DNA of 64,000 nucleotides from Paenibacillus solanacearum (GCF_910593845.1 NZ_CAJVAS010000009.1:124001-188000); one strand, 5' to 3'; positions 9,319 through 19,850 are shown, counted from the stretch's first letter. Notes: generated by a model from the letters alone, not told the origin. Translations and numbers: made by a program.

Positions 9319-9362
9319 AAAGGAAAACCACCGGCATTCGAAAATGCGGGTGGTTTTCCTTA
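9319..9362. terminator. bidirectional terminator between GH42 and GH28 genes
   Basis: Arms 9320-9332 and 9349-9361 pair over 13 bases, and an inner GCATT/AATGC pair extends the stem. Runs of A and T flank both sides. It lies between two converging genes and can end both transcripts. Confidence 0.8.
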
Positions 9363-9451
9363 TTCCGGTCGATGGTTCAGCTCGGTTAGCTACGGTTCGG
9401 ATCGGTTACGGGAGGGCCAAAAACGCAGGAGTGAAACGAAATGAAATGAAG

Positions 9452-10771
9452 TTACTCCTGCCGGTCGCAATCGATCAGCACTGCCTGCTCGAGTCCGGGC
9501 ATCGTTTCCGGATGCCGGATATGCTCGAGGGTGACGTGATCAACCAACTGCAAATAAAACCGCCCGCGGTCAAGCAGCTCATTCCCGCTCCGGTTGAACA
9601 CCTTCCAGTTGCTGACAAGCAGCCCGTCCACGTGGATGGCGATGAGTTGATACGGGTGTACCGCATAATTGATCCGATTCGGATCGATTTCGATCCTCCG
9701 CGCCCCGTCCGGCTTTTTGACATCGCTTGTTTTGCACGGTCCGGTAATGTTCCAGGTGATATTGCGAAGCGTCAGATCCGAGATCGGCGCTTCCTCGGCG
9801 CCTTCGATATACATCCTGCCTTTTCCGGTGAACATCATGTTGTCGAATACGATGCCGCGAATATGTCCGATGGCCGGCTCCTTGTAATACCGCGGCGTGA
9901 CGTCGATCACGACCGGGAATTCATTGTACGCTTCGACGACCATGTTGCTGAACATAATATTTTCGTAGCTGCTGCCGTCCTTCATATATAGCGCCATCGC
10001 TACATTCGTCTGGTTGATGATACAGTTGTTGAACGCGATGTTGCGGATCGGTCCGATCGCCTCGGTACCGAGCTTTAAGGCGGCGTGCCTGGAGCTGAGG
10101 ATACAGTTCGTGATCGTCATATTTTCACATGCATCGCCCTCCGTGCTCTTAATAACGATGCAATCGTCGCCTGTTTTTATCATACAATCGCTTATAATGA
10201 CATTGCGGCAGCCGTCCGGGTCGATCCCATCCGTATTGATGCGCTCCCGATGCGCCAAAATCGTCACGCCGCGAACGAGCACGTCGCTGCAGCGAAGCAA
10301 ATGAAGCGTCCAAAAGCAGGAATATTGCAGCGTAATGTCGAGAAACTTCACGTTATGGCAATCCCGGTAAAAGATCAGCGCCGGCCGGAACCGTACATGA
10401 ACCGCTTCGTTCGGGGACAATGGCGAATTGCCCCCTCCGTCGATGATGCCCTGCCCGGTAATCGCCACGTTCGACACGCCGTCAGCCCAGAGGAGCGCCT
10501 GAATTTGACCCGGCAAGTTGCCGTAAGGCGTTTTGCAAATTTCGGGATATAAGGCGGCGTCTTCCGATCCGGCAATGACCGCCCCTTGTTCCAGATGCAA
10601 ATGTACGCCCGACTTCAAGCGCAGCGTGCCGCATAAGTAAGTGCCGGCCGGGAAGTAGACCGTTCCGCCGCCCGCGTCCGCACACGCGTCGATCGCTTGT
10701 TGTATCGCCTCATGCGCTAAGTCAGTCCCGTTCCCAACAGCTCCGAATCGCACCACATCGAATATCATCAT
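9452..10771 (-). CDS. GH28 polygalacturonase-family hydrolase
   Basis: A 439-residue right-handed beta-helix protein. It begins with the short motif VVRFGAVGNGTDL typical of the N-terminal cap and has the GH28 active-site blocks NTDGIDP (Asp181) and TGDDCIVIKS (Asp202, Asp203), followed by SSRHAALKLGTE and many short helix-rung repeats. GH28 enzymes hydrolyse alpha-1,4-galacturonan or rhamnogalacturonan. No signal peptide is present, so it is probably an exo-acting cytoplasmic enzyme working on imported oligogalacturonides. Two ATG codons lie in tandem (10771 and 10768) after AAAGGAG. It follows the binding-protein gene by 33 bases and is the last gene of the operon. Confidence 0.9.
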   Translation of the reverse strand: MMIFDVVRFGAVGNGTDLAHEAIQQAIDACADAGGGTVYFPAGTYLCGTLRLKSGVHLHLEQGAVIAGSEDAALYPEICKTPYGNLPGQIQALLWADGVSNVAITGQGIIDGGGNSPLSPNEAVHVRFRPALIFYRDCHNVKFLDITLQYSCFWTLHLLRCSDVLVRGVTILAHRERINTDGIDPDGCRNVIISDCMIKTGDDCIVIKSTEGDACENMTITNCILSSRHAALKLGTEAIGPIRNIAFNNCIINQTNVAMALYMKDGSSYENIMFSNMVVEAYNEFPVVIDVTPRYYKEPAIGHIRGIVFDNMMFTGKGRMYIEGAEEAPISDLTLRNITWNITGPCKTSDVKKPDGARRIEIDPNRINYAVHPYQLIAIHVDGLLVSNWKVFNRSGNELLDRGRFYLQLVDHVTLEHIRHPETMPGLEQAVLIDCDRQE

Positions 10772-10804
10772 CTGCCGCTCCTTTCTCCCCTGACGTACCT
10801 CGCA

Positions 10805-12112
10805 TTACGGATGCGACTCGATCCACTTGTCTGCCTCTTCCTGCAGCTCTCTTAATATCGTATTGATATCCTTGCGGTCGATCGCCAGCCTTTGCTTAGC
10901 CCCTCTGATGATGATCCTCACCTGATTTTCATACTTGGAATGCGCCGGGAACGCCGTCGGCGTCAGCTTGAACAGCGCCGCAACATTTTTTCCATTAAAG
11001 GAGGCGTTCGACTGCAAATAGTTTTTTTGGAACGACGAGTCCTTCAGCGGACTGATTCTCCCCGCTTTGGCCATCATCATCTGCACTTCGTCGGAGGTGA
11101 CTTCCTTGATCACGGCGAACGCTTCGTCCTTATGCTTGCTTACTTTGGACATCATCAGCATATGGGTATCCACATTGCGGCCTTTTCCTTCGTAGCCCTT
11201 TACATACGGAATTGAAACGAGGTCCCAGTTTTTCAGCTTGGCTACCGTCGGATCGGTCAATTTACCTACCAAATCCGTCGCCCACATCGGAGCCATCGCC
11301 AGATTGTCTTTGAAAAAATCATACTCGAACTTACCGTTATTGACATAGCCGGGCATATCCGTCACTTGCTTGAACAGCTCCAGCACGCGGCCCCAGCCCT
11401 CGATATTGATCGTCGACTTATTCGTCTTCGGATCAACGACCGGCAGCGTCATTTGGCTTCCTACCGATTCTACCCGCCACGGGTCGATTCCGATGTAGCT
11501 TGTGCCGCCGTCCGTTATCGTCAATTTTTTGCCCAGCGCGATTACGTCGTCCCACGACATCATATCTTTCGGGTAAGGAACGCCGAATTTATCGAAAATA
11601 TCTTTATCGTAAATCATGGCCGACATATTCATCGTTAAGGGCAGTCCGACTAATATTTTGCTATCGTATCCTTTCATCATCTCGAGGCCCGTGTCCTGGA
11701 ATTTGCTCAAATCGAGTCCGTGTTTTTTGATCAGCGGGTTCAAATCCTCGATAATGTCCAAATCTTGAAACACCGGTATGCTCGGATTGCTCGTATAGAT
11801 CAGGTCGGGAAAGTTGCCGCTCGTCAGCAGCTCCTCCGGGCTGTTCCCTTTCGCGCCGTCCCGGACCAGCTCCAGCGTAATGTTCGGATATTTTTTGGCG
11901 ACCGGCTCGACAAAATAGTTTTTAAATTCCTCGTCGGAGATCGTTCCCCCTTTATGATACATCTTGATCGTTACCGGATCCTTCGTAACGGATGCCGGCA
12001 CATCCTTCGCTTGGGGAGACTCCGGCTGCGGAGCGGCGGCGTCTTTTCCCGCACAGCCCGAAAAAAGCAATGCCAGACTTAGGAAGGGCACCAGTATTTT
12101 GTTTCGTTTCAT
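10805..12112 (-). CDS. extracellular sugar-binding lipoprotein (orphan ABC type)
   Basis: A 435-residue solute-binding protein with lipobox FSGC (Cys20). DKFGVPYPKDMMSWDD falls at residues 174-189, the same position as in the first binding protein of the window, and TSDEVQMM follows in the C-terminal half. The start is ATG 12110-12112: AGGAGG touches an ATG at 12118 but lies 6 bases before the one at 12112, and the latter overlaps the stop of the preceding oxidoreductase gene in an ATGA, so translation is probably coupled. The neighbouring GH28 gene suggests an oligogalacturonide ligand. No permease genes are linked. Confidence 0.9.
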   Translation of the reverse strand: MKRNKILVPFLSLALLFSGCAGKDAAAPQPESPQAKDVPASVTKDPVTIKMYHKGGTISDEEFKNYFVEPVAKKYPNITLELVRDGAKGNSPEELLTSGNFPDLIYTSNPSIPVFQDLDIIEDLNPLIKKHGLDLSKFQDTGLEMMKGYDSKILVGLPLTMNMSAMIYDKDIFDKFGVPYPKDMMSWDDVIALGKKLTITDGGTSYIGIDPWRVESVGSQMTLPVVDPKTNKSTINIEGWGRVLELFKQVTDMPGYVNNGKFEYDFFKDNLAMAPMWATDLVGKLTDPTVAKLKNWDLVSIPYVKGYEGKGRNVDTHMLMMSKVSKHKDEAFAVIKEVTSDEVQMMMAKAGRISPLKDSSFQKNYLQSNASFNGKNVAALFKLTPTAFPAHSKYENQVRIIIRGAKQRLAIDRKDINTILRELQEEADKWIESHP

Positions 12113-13164
12113 AGCCATCCTCCTTCGTTTGTCGCAGGTTGCAGCGGTCCAAAGCGCCGCCCGATCAACTCTTCCGTCGCCGTCCGCGCAATCCGGGTTG
12201 CGATTAACCCGTCGCTGCCTGTCGGCACATCGCCGGGCAGACCGCTGCGAATCGCTCCGGCGAAAGCCTCGTACATGCCGGAAAAGTTTTTTTCCTTGGC
12301 AAAAGGAAACCGGGTCGTGCCTGTAGAATTTCTCATTTCGAATATTTTCGCTTCCCGGTCGTAATAAACGATGCCTTCCGTCCCGATCAGACGATACGTA
12401 AAATGCGAGACCGGCTCCTTGGCGGTAAAGCCATAAGAGTAACTGATCTCCACGAGCGTATGCGCCTCGTTTGCATGACGCATATGGAGATACATATGAT
12501 CCGGCGCTTCATATTCATCGACCCAGGCGCCCTCCGCGCGGCAGCTTGTCACTTCGGAATCGAGCCACCATCTCGCAAGATCGATCTGATGTACGCCGCA
12601 ATCCACCATCGGACCGCCCTCGAGCATGCGGCCGGCACGGCGCATATTCAGCTGGCGGGGCTGATCGGGCGAAGCCGGGTCCGGATCGGCAAACTTGCCG
12701 TGCATATTCCATATATAGCTCAGCCGCAGCGAGCGAACATCGCCGACACGTCCGTCTTGTACAATGCTCTTGATCGTTTGGGCGGCCGGACTGAAACGGT
12801 AATCGAACGCGGTGAATAAGAGCAGGCCGCTTCGCTCCATGACGGCGATCATTTCCGCCGCCTCCCGCTCGTCTGTGGCCAGCGGTTTTTCGCACAGGAC
12901 ATGCTTGCCGTATCGCGCTGCCTCCAGAACATTGGTATAATGACAAGGGGCGGGCGACGTAATGATGACCGCATCGAAGCCGGCGTGAAAGAAGTCGTCG
13001 GTGTCCGTAAATACCGGTACGTTGTGTTCGGACTGCAATACGTTCGTACGGGAAGCGTCCGGCTCGTACATTGCCGTCAGTTCAAAATGGGGCGATGCCG
13101 CAATGGCAGGAATATGCCCGTAACGGGCTACGACCCCGCATCCCATCAAGCCAATCTTGATCAA
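12109..13164 (-). CDS. Gfo/Idh/MocA-family oxidoreductase
   Basis: A 351-residue NAD(P)-dependent oxidoreductase. The Rossmann motif is KIGLMGCGVVARYGH at the N terminus, the family Lys-Pro lies in VLCEKPLATDEREA, and the histidine-containing catalytic helix is GPMVDCGVHQIDLARWW. Members act on sugars, inositols or glucuronate derivatives; the substrate cannot be told from sequence, though the GH28 and binding-protein genes downstream point to a pectin-derived sugar. I chose TTG 13162-13164 because GGGGGAG lies 5 bases before it and the protein then starts at the Rossmann strand; an ATG at 13197 would add an 11-residue tail without a ribosome site. It is first in its operon and diverges from an AraC gene. 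Confidence 0.85.
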   Translation of the reverse strand: MIKIGLMGCGVVARYGHIPAIAASPHFELTAMYEPDASRTNVLQSEHNVPVFTDTDDFFHAGFDAVIITSPAPCHYTNVLEAARYGKHVLCEKPLATDEREAAEMIAVMERSGLLLFTAFDYRFSPAAQTIKSIVQDGRVGDVRSLRLSYIWNMHGKFADPDPASPDQPRQLNMRRAGRMLEGGPMVDCGVHQIDLARWWLDSEVTSCRAEGAWVDEYEAPDHMYLHMRHANEAHTLVEISYSYGFTAKEPVSHFTYRLIGTEGIVYYDREAKIFEMRNSTGTTRFPFAKEKNFSGMYEAFAGAIRSGLPGDVPTGSDGLIATRIARTATEELIGRRFGPLQPATNEGGWL

Positions 13165-13208
13165 ATCTTCTCCCCCTTTGCGCCGGTTCAACGGCATTTC
13201 GCTCTTTA

Positions 13209-13222
13209 TGATAGCGCTTACT
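13209..13222. promoter_or_regulatory. cre-like site in the oxidoreductase/AraC divergent region
   Basis: TGATAGCGCTTACT matches 13 of 14 positions of the CcpA consensus TGWNANCGNTNWCA. It lies 45 bases before the oxidoreductase start in the 156-base gap to the divergent AraC gene, where binding would cover a promoter. Confidence 0.5.
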
Positions 13223-13320
13223 TATATGTTTATTGTAAGGCTGCTGCGGGAGAAGCTCCAGATACAGAACTGTCTAATCATCGTACAAAACTGTCTTTTG
13301 TGAAAGGGAGGCGTTAGCGA

Positions 13321-14222
13321 TGGAGGAAACGGCAAGGAACGAACACGTCAATTACCATCATCCGCTGCTGCGCTACAAAATTTGGGACTTGGAGTTCCCC
13401 GCTCTGCCGTCCGACCCGTGGAATCGATGGCATTATCATAAAGAGGTGGAAATGATCCTCTTGCTGGAAGGCATGATGCTGGTGGAAACGGTCGAACGCA
13501 CATATAAGCTGCAGGGCGGCGACTTGCTATTGATCGGCTCTACCCGGCTGCACCGGACCCGTCGGACGGAACAAGTCAAACAAATTGTACTGCAATTCGA
13601 TATGCTCGCTCAGCTGGATTCCTACGCCAAAGATTTTGCGCCGCTGTTATTAGAGCTGTCGGAACCGCTCGATTGCGTAAACGATGCTCTGAATGACAAG
13701 CCAGCCGCAAAGGAAGCGATGTTCCGGCTGCTGCTCGGCATTTATAACGAAGCGAGCGAAATGGGAGCGGGCTACGAGCTAGCCGTCAGCGGTGCATTCA
13801 AGCAGCTGCTCGCCCTGATCGTACGCCACGCGGTCTCCCCCGCCCCCATGTCTCCTCCCGACTGGCAAAGGTTGAAGCCTGTGCTCGATTATGTGGAAGC
13901 CCGTTACACCGAACCGATTCGCATCCAGGACGTGCTCCCGCTGGTCCATCTGGAATATCACTACTTTATCAAATACTTCCAGCAGCAGATCGGCATGTCG
14001 TTCGTCGATTATTTGCATTTGCGGCGTATTAAAGCATCCGAGCGCCTGCTGCTGACCAAGCCGCTCGGCGTCGCCGATATCGGCATCCAATCCGGCTTTC
14101 CGAACGCGACCCAGTTCATCCGCATTTTCAAGCGGTACAATGACTGCACCCCGTCCGAATTTCGCAAAAAGCGGCTAACGGCCCATGAGCCGGATTCGCC
14201 GGAGCAGGCGACCTTGCCTTAA
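13321..14222 (+). CDS. AraC-family transcriptional regulator
   Basis: A 300-residue regulator. The cupin-like sensor (WNRWHYHKEVEMILLLEG, then GGDLLLIGSTRLHRT) occupies the first half. The double helix-turn-helix lies at about residues 190-285 (IRIQDVLPLVHLEYHYFIKYF and VADIGIQSGFPNATQFIRIF). The start codon is preceded by AAAGGGAGG about 8 bases upstream. It is divergent from the oxidoreductase/binding-protein/GH28 operon, so it most likely activates that operon in response to a pectin-derived sugar. The C-terminal 15 residues are an acidic, proline-rich tail without known role. Confidence 0.9.
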
Positions 14223-14231
14223 GAAAACAAA

Positions 14232-14264
14232 AAACCTTCTCGCTCCTTAGTAGGTAGAAGGTTT
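14232..14264. terminator. bidirectional terminator
   Basis: AAACCTTCT at 14232-14240 pairs with AGAAGGTTT at 14256-14264. It lies between the converging AraC gene and the collagen-like gene, with A-rich and T-rich flanks serving both directions. Confidence 0.7.
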
Positions 14265-14284
14265 ACTTTACTTGTATAGCGTCT

Positions 14285-15730
<1,446 letters not shown>

Positions 15731-15912
15731 ACTTTCACCCTCCTTTCTGTATCGATATTCCAGCTTCATGCATCCTACCTTCAAACGCAGAAGCATGCTA
15801 CATTCTACGTTTATGCTTTTCAATCTGATAGGACTCTTGTAACTACTCAGAAACCATTTTAAAGATTCCCCTATGGCATTGGTTCAGACGAAAGTTGAGT
15901 TATCATATAAAA

Positions 15913-15945
15913 CGCAAAAAACCGGCCGCCGGCCGGGTTTTTGCG
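15913..15945 (-). terminator. terminator of the binding-protein gene
   Basis: A 15-bp stem with one mismatch (15913-15927 with 15931-15945) contains an A-run and a T-run. It lies just after the stop of the minus-strand gene ending at 15968. Confidence 0.7.
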
Positions 15946-15967
15946 AATGACGCGTATCGTTGCTTCC

Positions 15968-17302
15968 TTACTTTGACTTTTCTTCCTCGACATTTTTGAG
16001 TGCACGTTCCTGCGCATCTTTAAGCGCCGTATTGACGTCCTTCAGCCCGAGCGCCATGTTCTTTTGCTCCTCGCGAACAATGCTCGACGCTTTGGAGCCG
16101 TAATTGGACGATTTTTGCTGCGGCGTCTGCTTCGTCAGGAAGATGTTCTGCACTTTTTTCCCTTTGTAGCTTTCAAAATTTTTGGCGTAGTTCGCCTGGA
16201 TCGTTTTGTCCGGTATGGAGCTGATCCGAGCATTGGCGCTGACCCGCATTTGCGTTTCCCGGGAGACGGATTCGAGAATGACCTGGAACGCTTCTTCCTT
16301 ATGCTTGCTCGATTTGGAAATGAACGTCATATGCGAATCGACCGGCCGCCCGTTACCGAGCTTATCTTTGAAGTTCGGCAGCGCGGAAATATCCCAGCTG
16401 TTGAAGCCGGACTTCGACGCTTCTTCCAGCGGAGCGGCGGCATCGTTCGTCCACTCGAGGAACATCGCCAGGTTTTGATCCTTCAGGAATCCGTTTCGGC
16501 CCCAGTTATGCTTGCCGTTCGGACCGATTTGGCCGGGCAGGTCGTATACCTGCTTCAGAAAATCGAACACTCTCTTGTACTCGGGCTTATCGAAATTCGG
16601 CTTGTCGTCGGCGCCAACAGCCGGAATGCCTAGTTGGCCTGAAATCGTATCGGCATTTTGCGGTTCAAAGCCGACATATTGGATTCCGTTTTCCGTCCGG
16701 TTGATTTTTTGCGCGATGGGAAGAATTTCTTCGAAACTCATAATGTCTTTCGGATACGGAACACCGAATTTATCGAAAATATCTTTGTTGTACAGCATCA
16801 TGCCGTAGTTGAGCGAGAACGGAATCGAGTACAGCTCGCCCTTGTCCCCCGCCTGTTTGATCCGCTCCAGAATCGGCTGATCGTAAATGGACAAATCGAC
16901 CTTATATTTTTTCACATATTCATTCATGTCCTGCATAATGTCGAGCTGTTTCAGCAGTGCGAAGTAACCGTTGCTGGCGAAGATGAGGTCCGGCGTTTTG
17001 CCCGCGGCGATCAGGTCCTCCAGTTCCGTCCCCTTGTCCGGCTTAATATATTCGAGTTTAATGTGAGGGTATTTTTTGGCAACCGGCTCGACGAAATACG
17101 TCTGGAAATCTTTCTCGGTAAATCCTACGCTCTTATGATTGGTGATGGTCAAGGTGACGGGTTCCGGCGGCGCCGGCGGTTTCGTATCTTCCGGTTTTGC
17201 CGTTCCCTTCGTCCCTTGTCCGGACGGTGCGCCGCTGCATGCTGAGAGTGAAATGAGGACTAGCGGTAATGCCAGCTTCAGTAAGCCCGCTTTCTTTTTC
17301 AT
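15968..17302 (-). CDS. extracellular sugar-binding lipoprotein (orphan ABC type)
   Basis: A 444-residue solute-binding protein with lipobox LSAC (Cys22) and a proline-rich linker after it. It belongs to the same paralogue set as the other orphan binding proteins: YFVEPVAKKYPHIKLEY near residue 75 and DKFGVPYPKDIMSFEE at 177-192. ATG 17300-17302 follows GGAGGGG by 7 bases. It lies 132 bases downstream of a LacI-type gene in the same direction, with a cre-like palindrome between them, and ends at its own terminator. No enzyme gene is directly linked, so the ligand is unknown. Permeases must be supplied elsewhere. Confidence 0.9.
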   Translation of the reverse strand: MKKKAGLLKLALPLVLISLSACSGAPSGQGTKGTAKPEDTKPPAPPEPVTLTITNHKSVGFTEKDFQTYFVEPVAKKYPHIKLEYIKPDKGTELEDLIAAGKTPDLIFASNGYFALLKQLDIMQDMNEYVKKYKVDLSIYDQPILERIKQAGDKGELYSIPFSLNYGMMLYNKDIFDKFGVPYPKDIMSFEEILPIAQKINRTENGIQYVGFEPQNADTISGQLGIPAVGADDKPNFDKPEYKRVFDFLKQVYDLPGQIGPNGKHNWGRNGFLKDQNLAMFLEWTNDAAAPLEEASKSGFNSWDISALPNFKDKLGNGRPVDSHMTFISKSSKHKEEAFQVILESVSRETQMRVSANARISSIPDKTIQANYAKNFESYKGKKVQNIFLTKQTPQQKSSNYGSKASSIVREEQKNMALGLKDVNTALKDAQERALKNVEEEKSK

Positions 17303-17394
17303 TTGTTTACCCCTCCAATAATGATCATCGTATGCTTTTCGTAATCATGCGATCGCTCCCGCAATCATGAGCTACATACCACCACCTCCGATTT

Positions 17395-17408
17395 TGTAAA
17401 GGCTTACA
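17395..17408. promoter_or_regulatory. cre-like palindrome before the binding-protein gene
   Basis: TGTAAAGGCTTACA has perfect TGTAA/TTACA half sites and matches 13 of 14 cre positions. It lies 93 bases before the binding-protein start and 27 bases before the last base of the lacI-type gene. It may bind CcpA or the neighbouring LacI-type protein. Confidence 0.45.
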
Positions 17409-17434
17409 TTTATTCAAAGGGCTGTGTCCGGATG

Positions 17435-18460
17435 CTATCCGGCACTTGGAGAAGGCCCGGTCGTACCCCGAACGACCAGCTTCGGCTCGTAACCGACTCG
17501 CTGCGGATGAAGCTCCAGCTTCTGAATGAGACGGTTCAGCATATGCACGGCATCGCGTCCCATCCGATCCTTCTCGGTATGCACCGTCGTAAGCGGCGGA
17601 TTGGAGTAGCTTGCGAAATCGATATTATCCGAGCCGATCACGGAAATGTCTTGCGGTATGCGCAGTCCTCTCTCCTGCATGACCCGCATGGAGCCCAGCG
17701 CAAGCATGTCGTTGGTCGCAAAGATCGCGGTCGGCAGCGCACTGTGGGAACGTTCCCACATTCGGTGAAAACAAGCTGCTCCTTCGTCGAATGTCGACTG
17801 CGAAGAAAATGCGACATGCCGCTCCTCTGCGGTGCAGCCCAGCTCGCGGAGCCGCCGCATAAACCCTTCATAGCGCAAATGATGGCTTCGATGGTCCTGC
17901 GGTCCGGCAATGACGCCGATCTTCCGGTGGCCCAGCGCATACAGATGATCCGCAGCGATCGCGCCGCCTTTCCGGTCGTCGTTGACGATCTGGATCACGC
18001 TGTTGTTCTCCACCGTCCCGTTCACCATCACATACGGAATGCCGAAGCCGTCGATGTAACCGATCATTTCCTGGCTCAGCCGGCTGATCAGGACGAGCCC
18101 GTCGACCCGCTTCTCGAGCATGTAGTCGGCGGTGCGCTGCGACATCTCTTTGTCCGTGGAGACGAAGACGGAATAGTTCAAGGACTCGGCGGCCGCCAAA
18201 ATGGCGTCGACGATTTTACCGTAGATCGGGTGCGACACGATCGGATAATGTTTCCTGTAAATGATGATGCCGATATTGAATGTCCGTTGGGACACCATCG
18301 CCCGTGCCAGCGCGTTCGGCTTATACTGCAGCTCCTCGGCCGCATGCAGCACTTTCTCGCGCACCTCGGGACTCGTATAGCCTTTCCCGGAAATGACGCG
18401 CGAAACGGTCGACTTGGAAACGCCTGCATGCCTCGCAATGTCAATAATCGTGGTGTTCAT
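17435..18460 (-). CDS. LacI-family transcriptional regulator
   Basis: A 341-residue repressor of standard length. The N-terminal helix-turn-helix and hinge are clear (IIDIARHAGVSKSTVSRVIS, then YKPNALARAMVSQRT), followed by a periplasmic-binding-protein-like sugar domain with VDGLVLISR, GGAIAADHLYALGHRKIGVI and DISVIGSDNIDFASYSNPPL. ATG 18458-18460 follows GAGGGA. Its promoter carries two inverted copies of one operator-like sequence, so autoregulation is likely. The most probable target besides itself is the binding-protein gene directly downstream. The effector sugar is unknown. Confidence 0.92.
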   Translation of the reverse strand: MNTTIIDIARHAGVSKSTVSRVISGKGYTSPEVREKVLHAAEELQYKPNALARAMVSQRTFNIGIIIYRKHYPIVSHPIYGKIVDAILAAAESLNYSVFVSTDKEMSQRTADYMLEKRVDGLVLISRLSQEMIGYIDGFGIPYVMVNGTVENNSVIQIVNDDRKGGAIAADHLYALGHRKIGVIAGPQDHRSHHLRYEGFMRRLRELGCTAEERHVAFSSQSTFDEGAACFHRMWERSHSALPTAIFATNDMLALGSMRVMQERGLRIPQDISVIGSDNIDFASYSNPPLTTVHTEKDRMGRDAVHMLNRLIQKLELHPQRVGYEPKLVVRGTTGPSPSAG

Positions 18461-18520
18461 CGGTTCCCTCGCTCTTGCCTGGTTGGATTGACTTGTTGGT
18501 GAACTTGTTCGCCAGTTGAC

Positions 18521-18531
18521 GAAAGCGCTTA
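18521..18531. promoter_or_regulatory. operator-like half of an inverted pair
   Basis: GAAAGCGCTTA here is the exact reverse complement of 18592-18602. The site lies 61 bases before the lacI-type start codon and fits the LacI/cre type of palindrome (AAGCGCTT core). Confidence 0.55.
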
Positions 18532-18591
18532 CCCTAGTCCTTTGATAAAAACCTTCGTTCAATCCAACCGAGCAATTAAACAAAGGTTAGT

Positions 18592-18602
18592 TAAGCGCTT
18601 TC
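18592..18602. promoter_or_regulatory. operator-like site just after the lacI-type promoter
   Basis: TAAGCGCTTTC is the exact inverted copy of the site at 18521. It begins about 10 bases after the -10 box, a position where a bound repressor blocks initiation. The two sites are 71 bases apart, about seven helical turns, so looping is possible. Confidence 0.6.
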
Positions 18603-18611
18603 CTCACATTG

Positions 18612-18640
18612 ATTATACTATACGCCTTTATACTTGACAA
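18612..18640 (-). promoter_or_regulatory. sigma-A promoter of the lacI-type gene
   Basis: On the minus strand TTGTCA (plus 18635-18640) and TATAAT (plus 18612-18617) are separated by 17 bases. The start of transcription would lie near 18605, next to the operator at 18592-18602. Confidence 0.75.
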
Positions 18641-18661
18641 TAGCTTTTTATCGCACTAGCG

Positions 18662-18696
18662 GGCCTGATCGCAGGCACAAGGCTTGCATTCAGGCC
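18662..18696. terminator. imperfect hairpin after the phosphotransferase gene
   Basis: GGCCTGA at 18662-18668 pairs with TCAGGCC at 18690-18696, with partial pairing inside. There is no T run, so termination is uncertain. Confidence 0.35.
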
Positions 18697-18715
18697 TCCC
18701 GCGCAAGGCGCCAGC

Positions 18716-19645
18716 TTATTCCGCTTGCTTGAGCAGCTCGATGACCTTGGACTTCATGAAGTCGTAGCTTGGCTTATGGTCCTTCTTGGCATAAAAGCGC
18801 AGCCCGTCCAGCCCTTTGAACAGCTGATAGCACACCAGCCGTTCCTCGAAATGGGGGATTTCCTTCCCCTCCCGCTCCCAATGCTCCAGCAGCCGCTGCG
18901 GAAACTTGATCTGGGGAACCCACAAATGCAGCACCGCCGCGTCGAACATGAAATCGCCGTACATCGCCATCTCCCAATCGACGATCGCCGTTATCCGGCC
19001 ATTATCCGACAGCATGTTGCCGAGATGGAAGTCTCCGTGAACGAGGTACCGCTCTTGGGGCGCATATTGCGCAAGGCCGATCATCGTCTCGTACACCCGA
19101 TCGAATACGTCCTTTTCCAGAAAGCTGCTCTCGAACAGCGCCGTCCAGCCCTCATGAAATCCTTCCTGCTCTTCCTTAAACGAGGACGCGAGCCAATCGG
19201 CCCACGCAGCCGATGATGATTCTCCCGAAGGCGTGATCCAGCCGAAGCCGCTCGTATCGTCGACGCGAATCCGGTTCATCGCGGCGAACCGCTGAATCAG
19301 GTCCGGGATGACGCGGATAATTTCTTCTTTGCCCTGCGCAATGACCGGCGCTCCGGCCGCTTCTTCCGTTATCGTATAAGGCAGTCCGTCGCAGGTGCCG
19401 ACCTTGACGATCCGCGGGATCGGCAGTTCCGGCGAATAGCGTTCGGATATGAGCTTAACTTTATCGACCGTCTCTTGACTGCTTTTAAAATGAATGACAA
19501 AGCTTCGCGTCCCTGCCTGATAGCGGAACACTTTGCTAAGCTCCCCCATTTCAATCGGGGCGAGACCCTCAATCGCCATGGGCTCGATCGTCTGCAAATG
19601 GTGCCGGGCGCGTTCGATCGTCATTTCCGGCTTGAATGATTTCAC
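18716..19645 (-). CDS. APH-family phosphotransferase
   Basis: A 309-residue protein of the aminoglycoside phosphotransferase/choline kinase fold. The catalytic loop is YLVHGDFHLGNML (about residues 205-217), with the metal-binding IVDWEMAMYGD after it. An ATP-lobe segment (FVIHFKSS, TITEEAAGAPV) precedes. Such proteins phosphorylate small hydroxylated molecules; those encoded on Bacillales chromosomes are seldom antibiotic-resistance enzymes, and nothing here indicates the substrate. The start is GTG 19643-19645 after GGAGGAG. It stands alone, between the LacI module and the ydjO-like gene, with no operon partner. The family is certain; the function is open. Confidence 0.85.
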   Translation of the reverse strand: MKSFKPEMTIERARHHLQTIEPMAIEGLAPIEMGELSKVFRYQAGTRSFVIHFKSSQETVDKVKLISERYSPELPIPRIVKVGTCDGLPYTITEEAAGAPVIAQGKEEIIRVIPDLIQRFAAMNRIRVDDTSGFGWITPSGESSSAAWADWLASSFKEEQEGFHEGWTALFESSFLEKDVFDRVYETMIGLAQYAPQERYLVHGDFHLGNMLSDNGRITAIVDWEMAMYGDFMFDAAVLHLWVPQIKFPQRLLEHWEREGKEIPHFEERLVCYQLFKGLDGLRFYAKKDHKPSYDFMKSKVIELLKQAE

Positions 19646-19812
19646 TATGTATCTCCTCCTCCGGCATGGATGATATTCAGCCGTTAACGCAGATGCGTCA
19701 AGGCTGTCACCGTTTTTAACCAGTATACCCTATATGCCGCTTCGCCCGGTCGTTCCAAAATGACTATTACTCATTTTTTCCCTGGCTGACGAACCACGCA
19801 TAGACACAACGT

Positions 19813-19850
19813 AAAAAGCTCCCCATCGGTTCTGCAACCGAATAGAGAGC
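19813..19850 (-). terminator. terminator of the ydjO-like gene
   Basis: On the minus strand an imperfect stem (19817-19850, with CGGTT/AACCG as its core) is followed by TTTTT. It lies about 75 bases after the stop of the ydjO-like gene. Confidence 0.55.

Noticed and set aside
18716..19645. Aminoglycoside resistance gene
   Set aside because: Only the general phosphotransferase fold is visible; there is no close likeness to a known resistance enzyme and no mobile element nearby.
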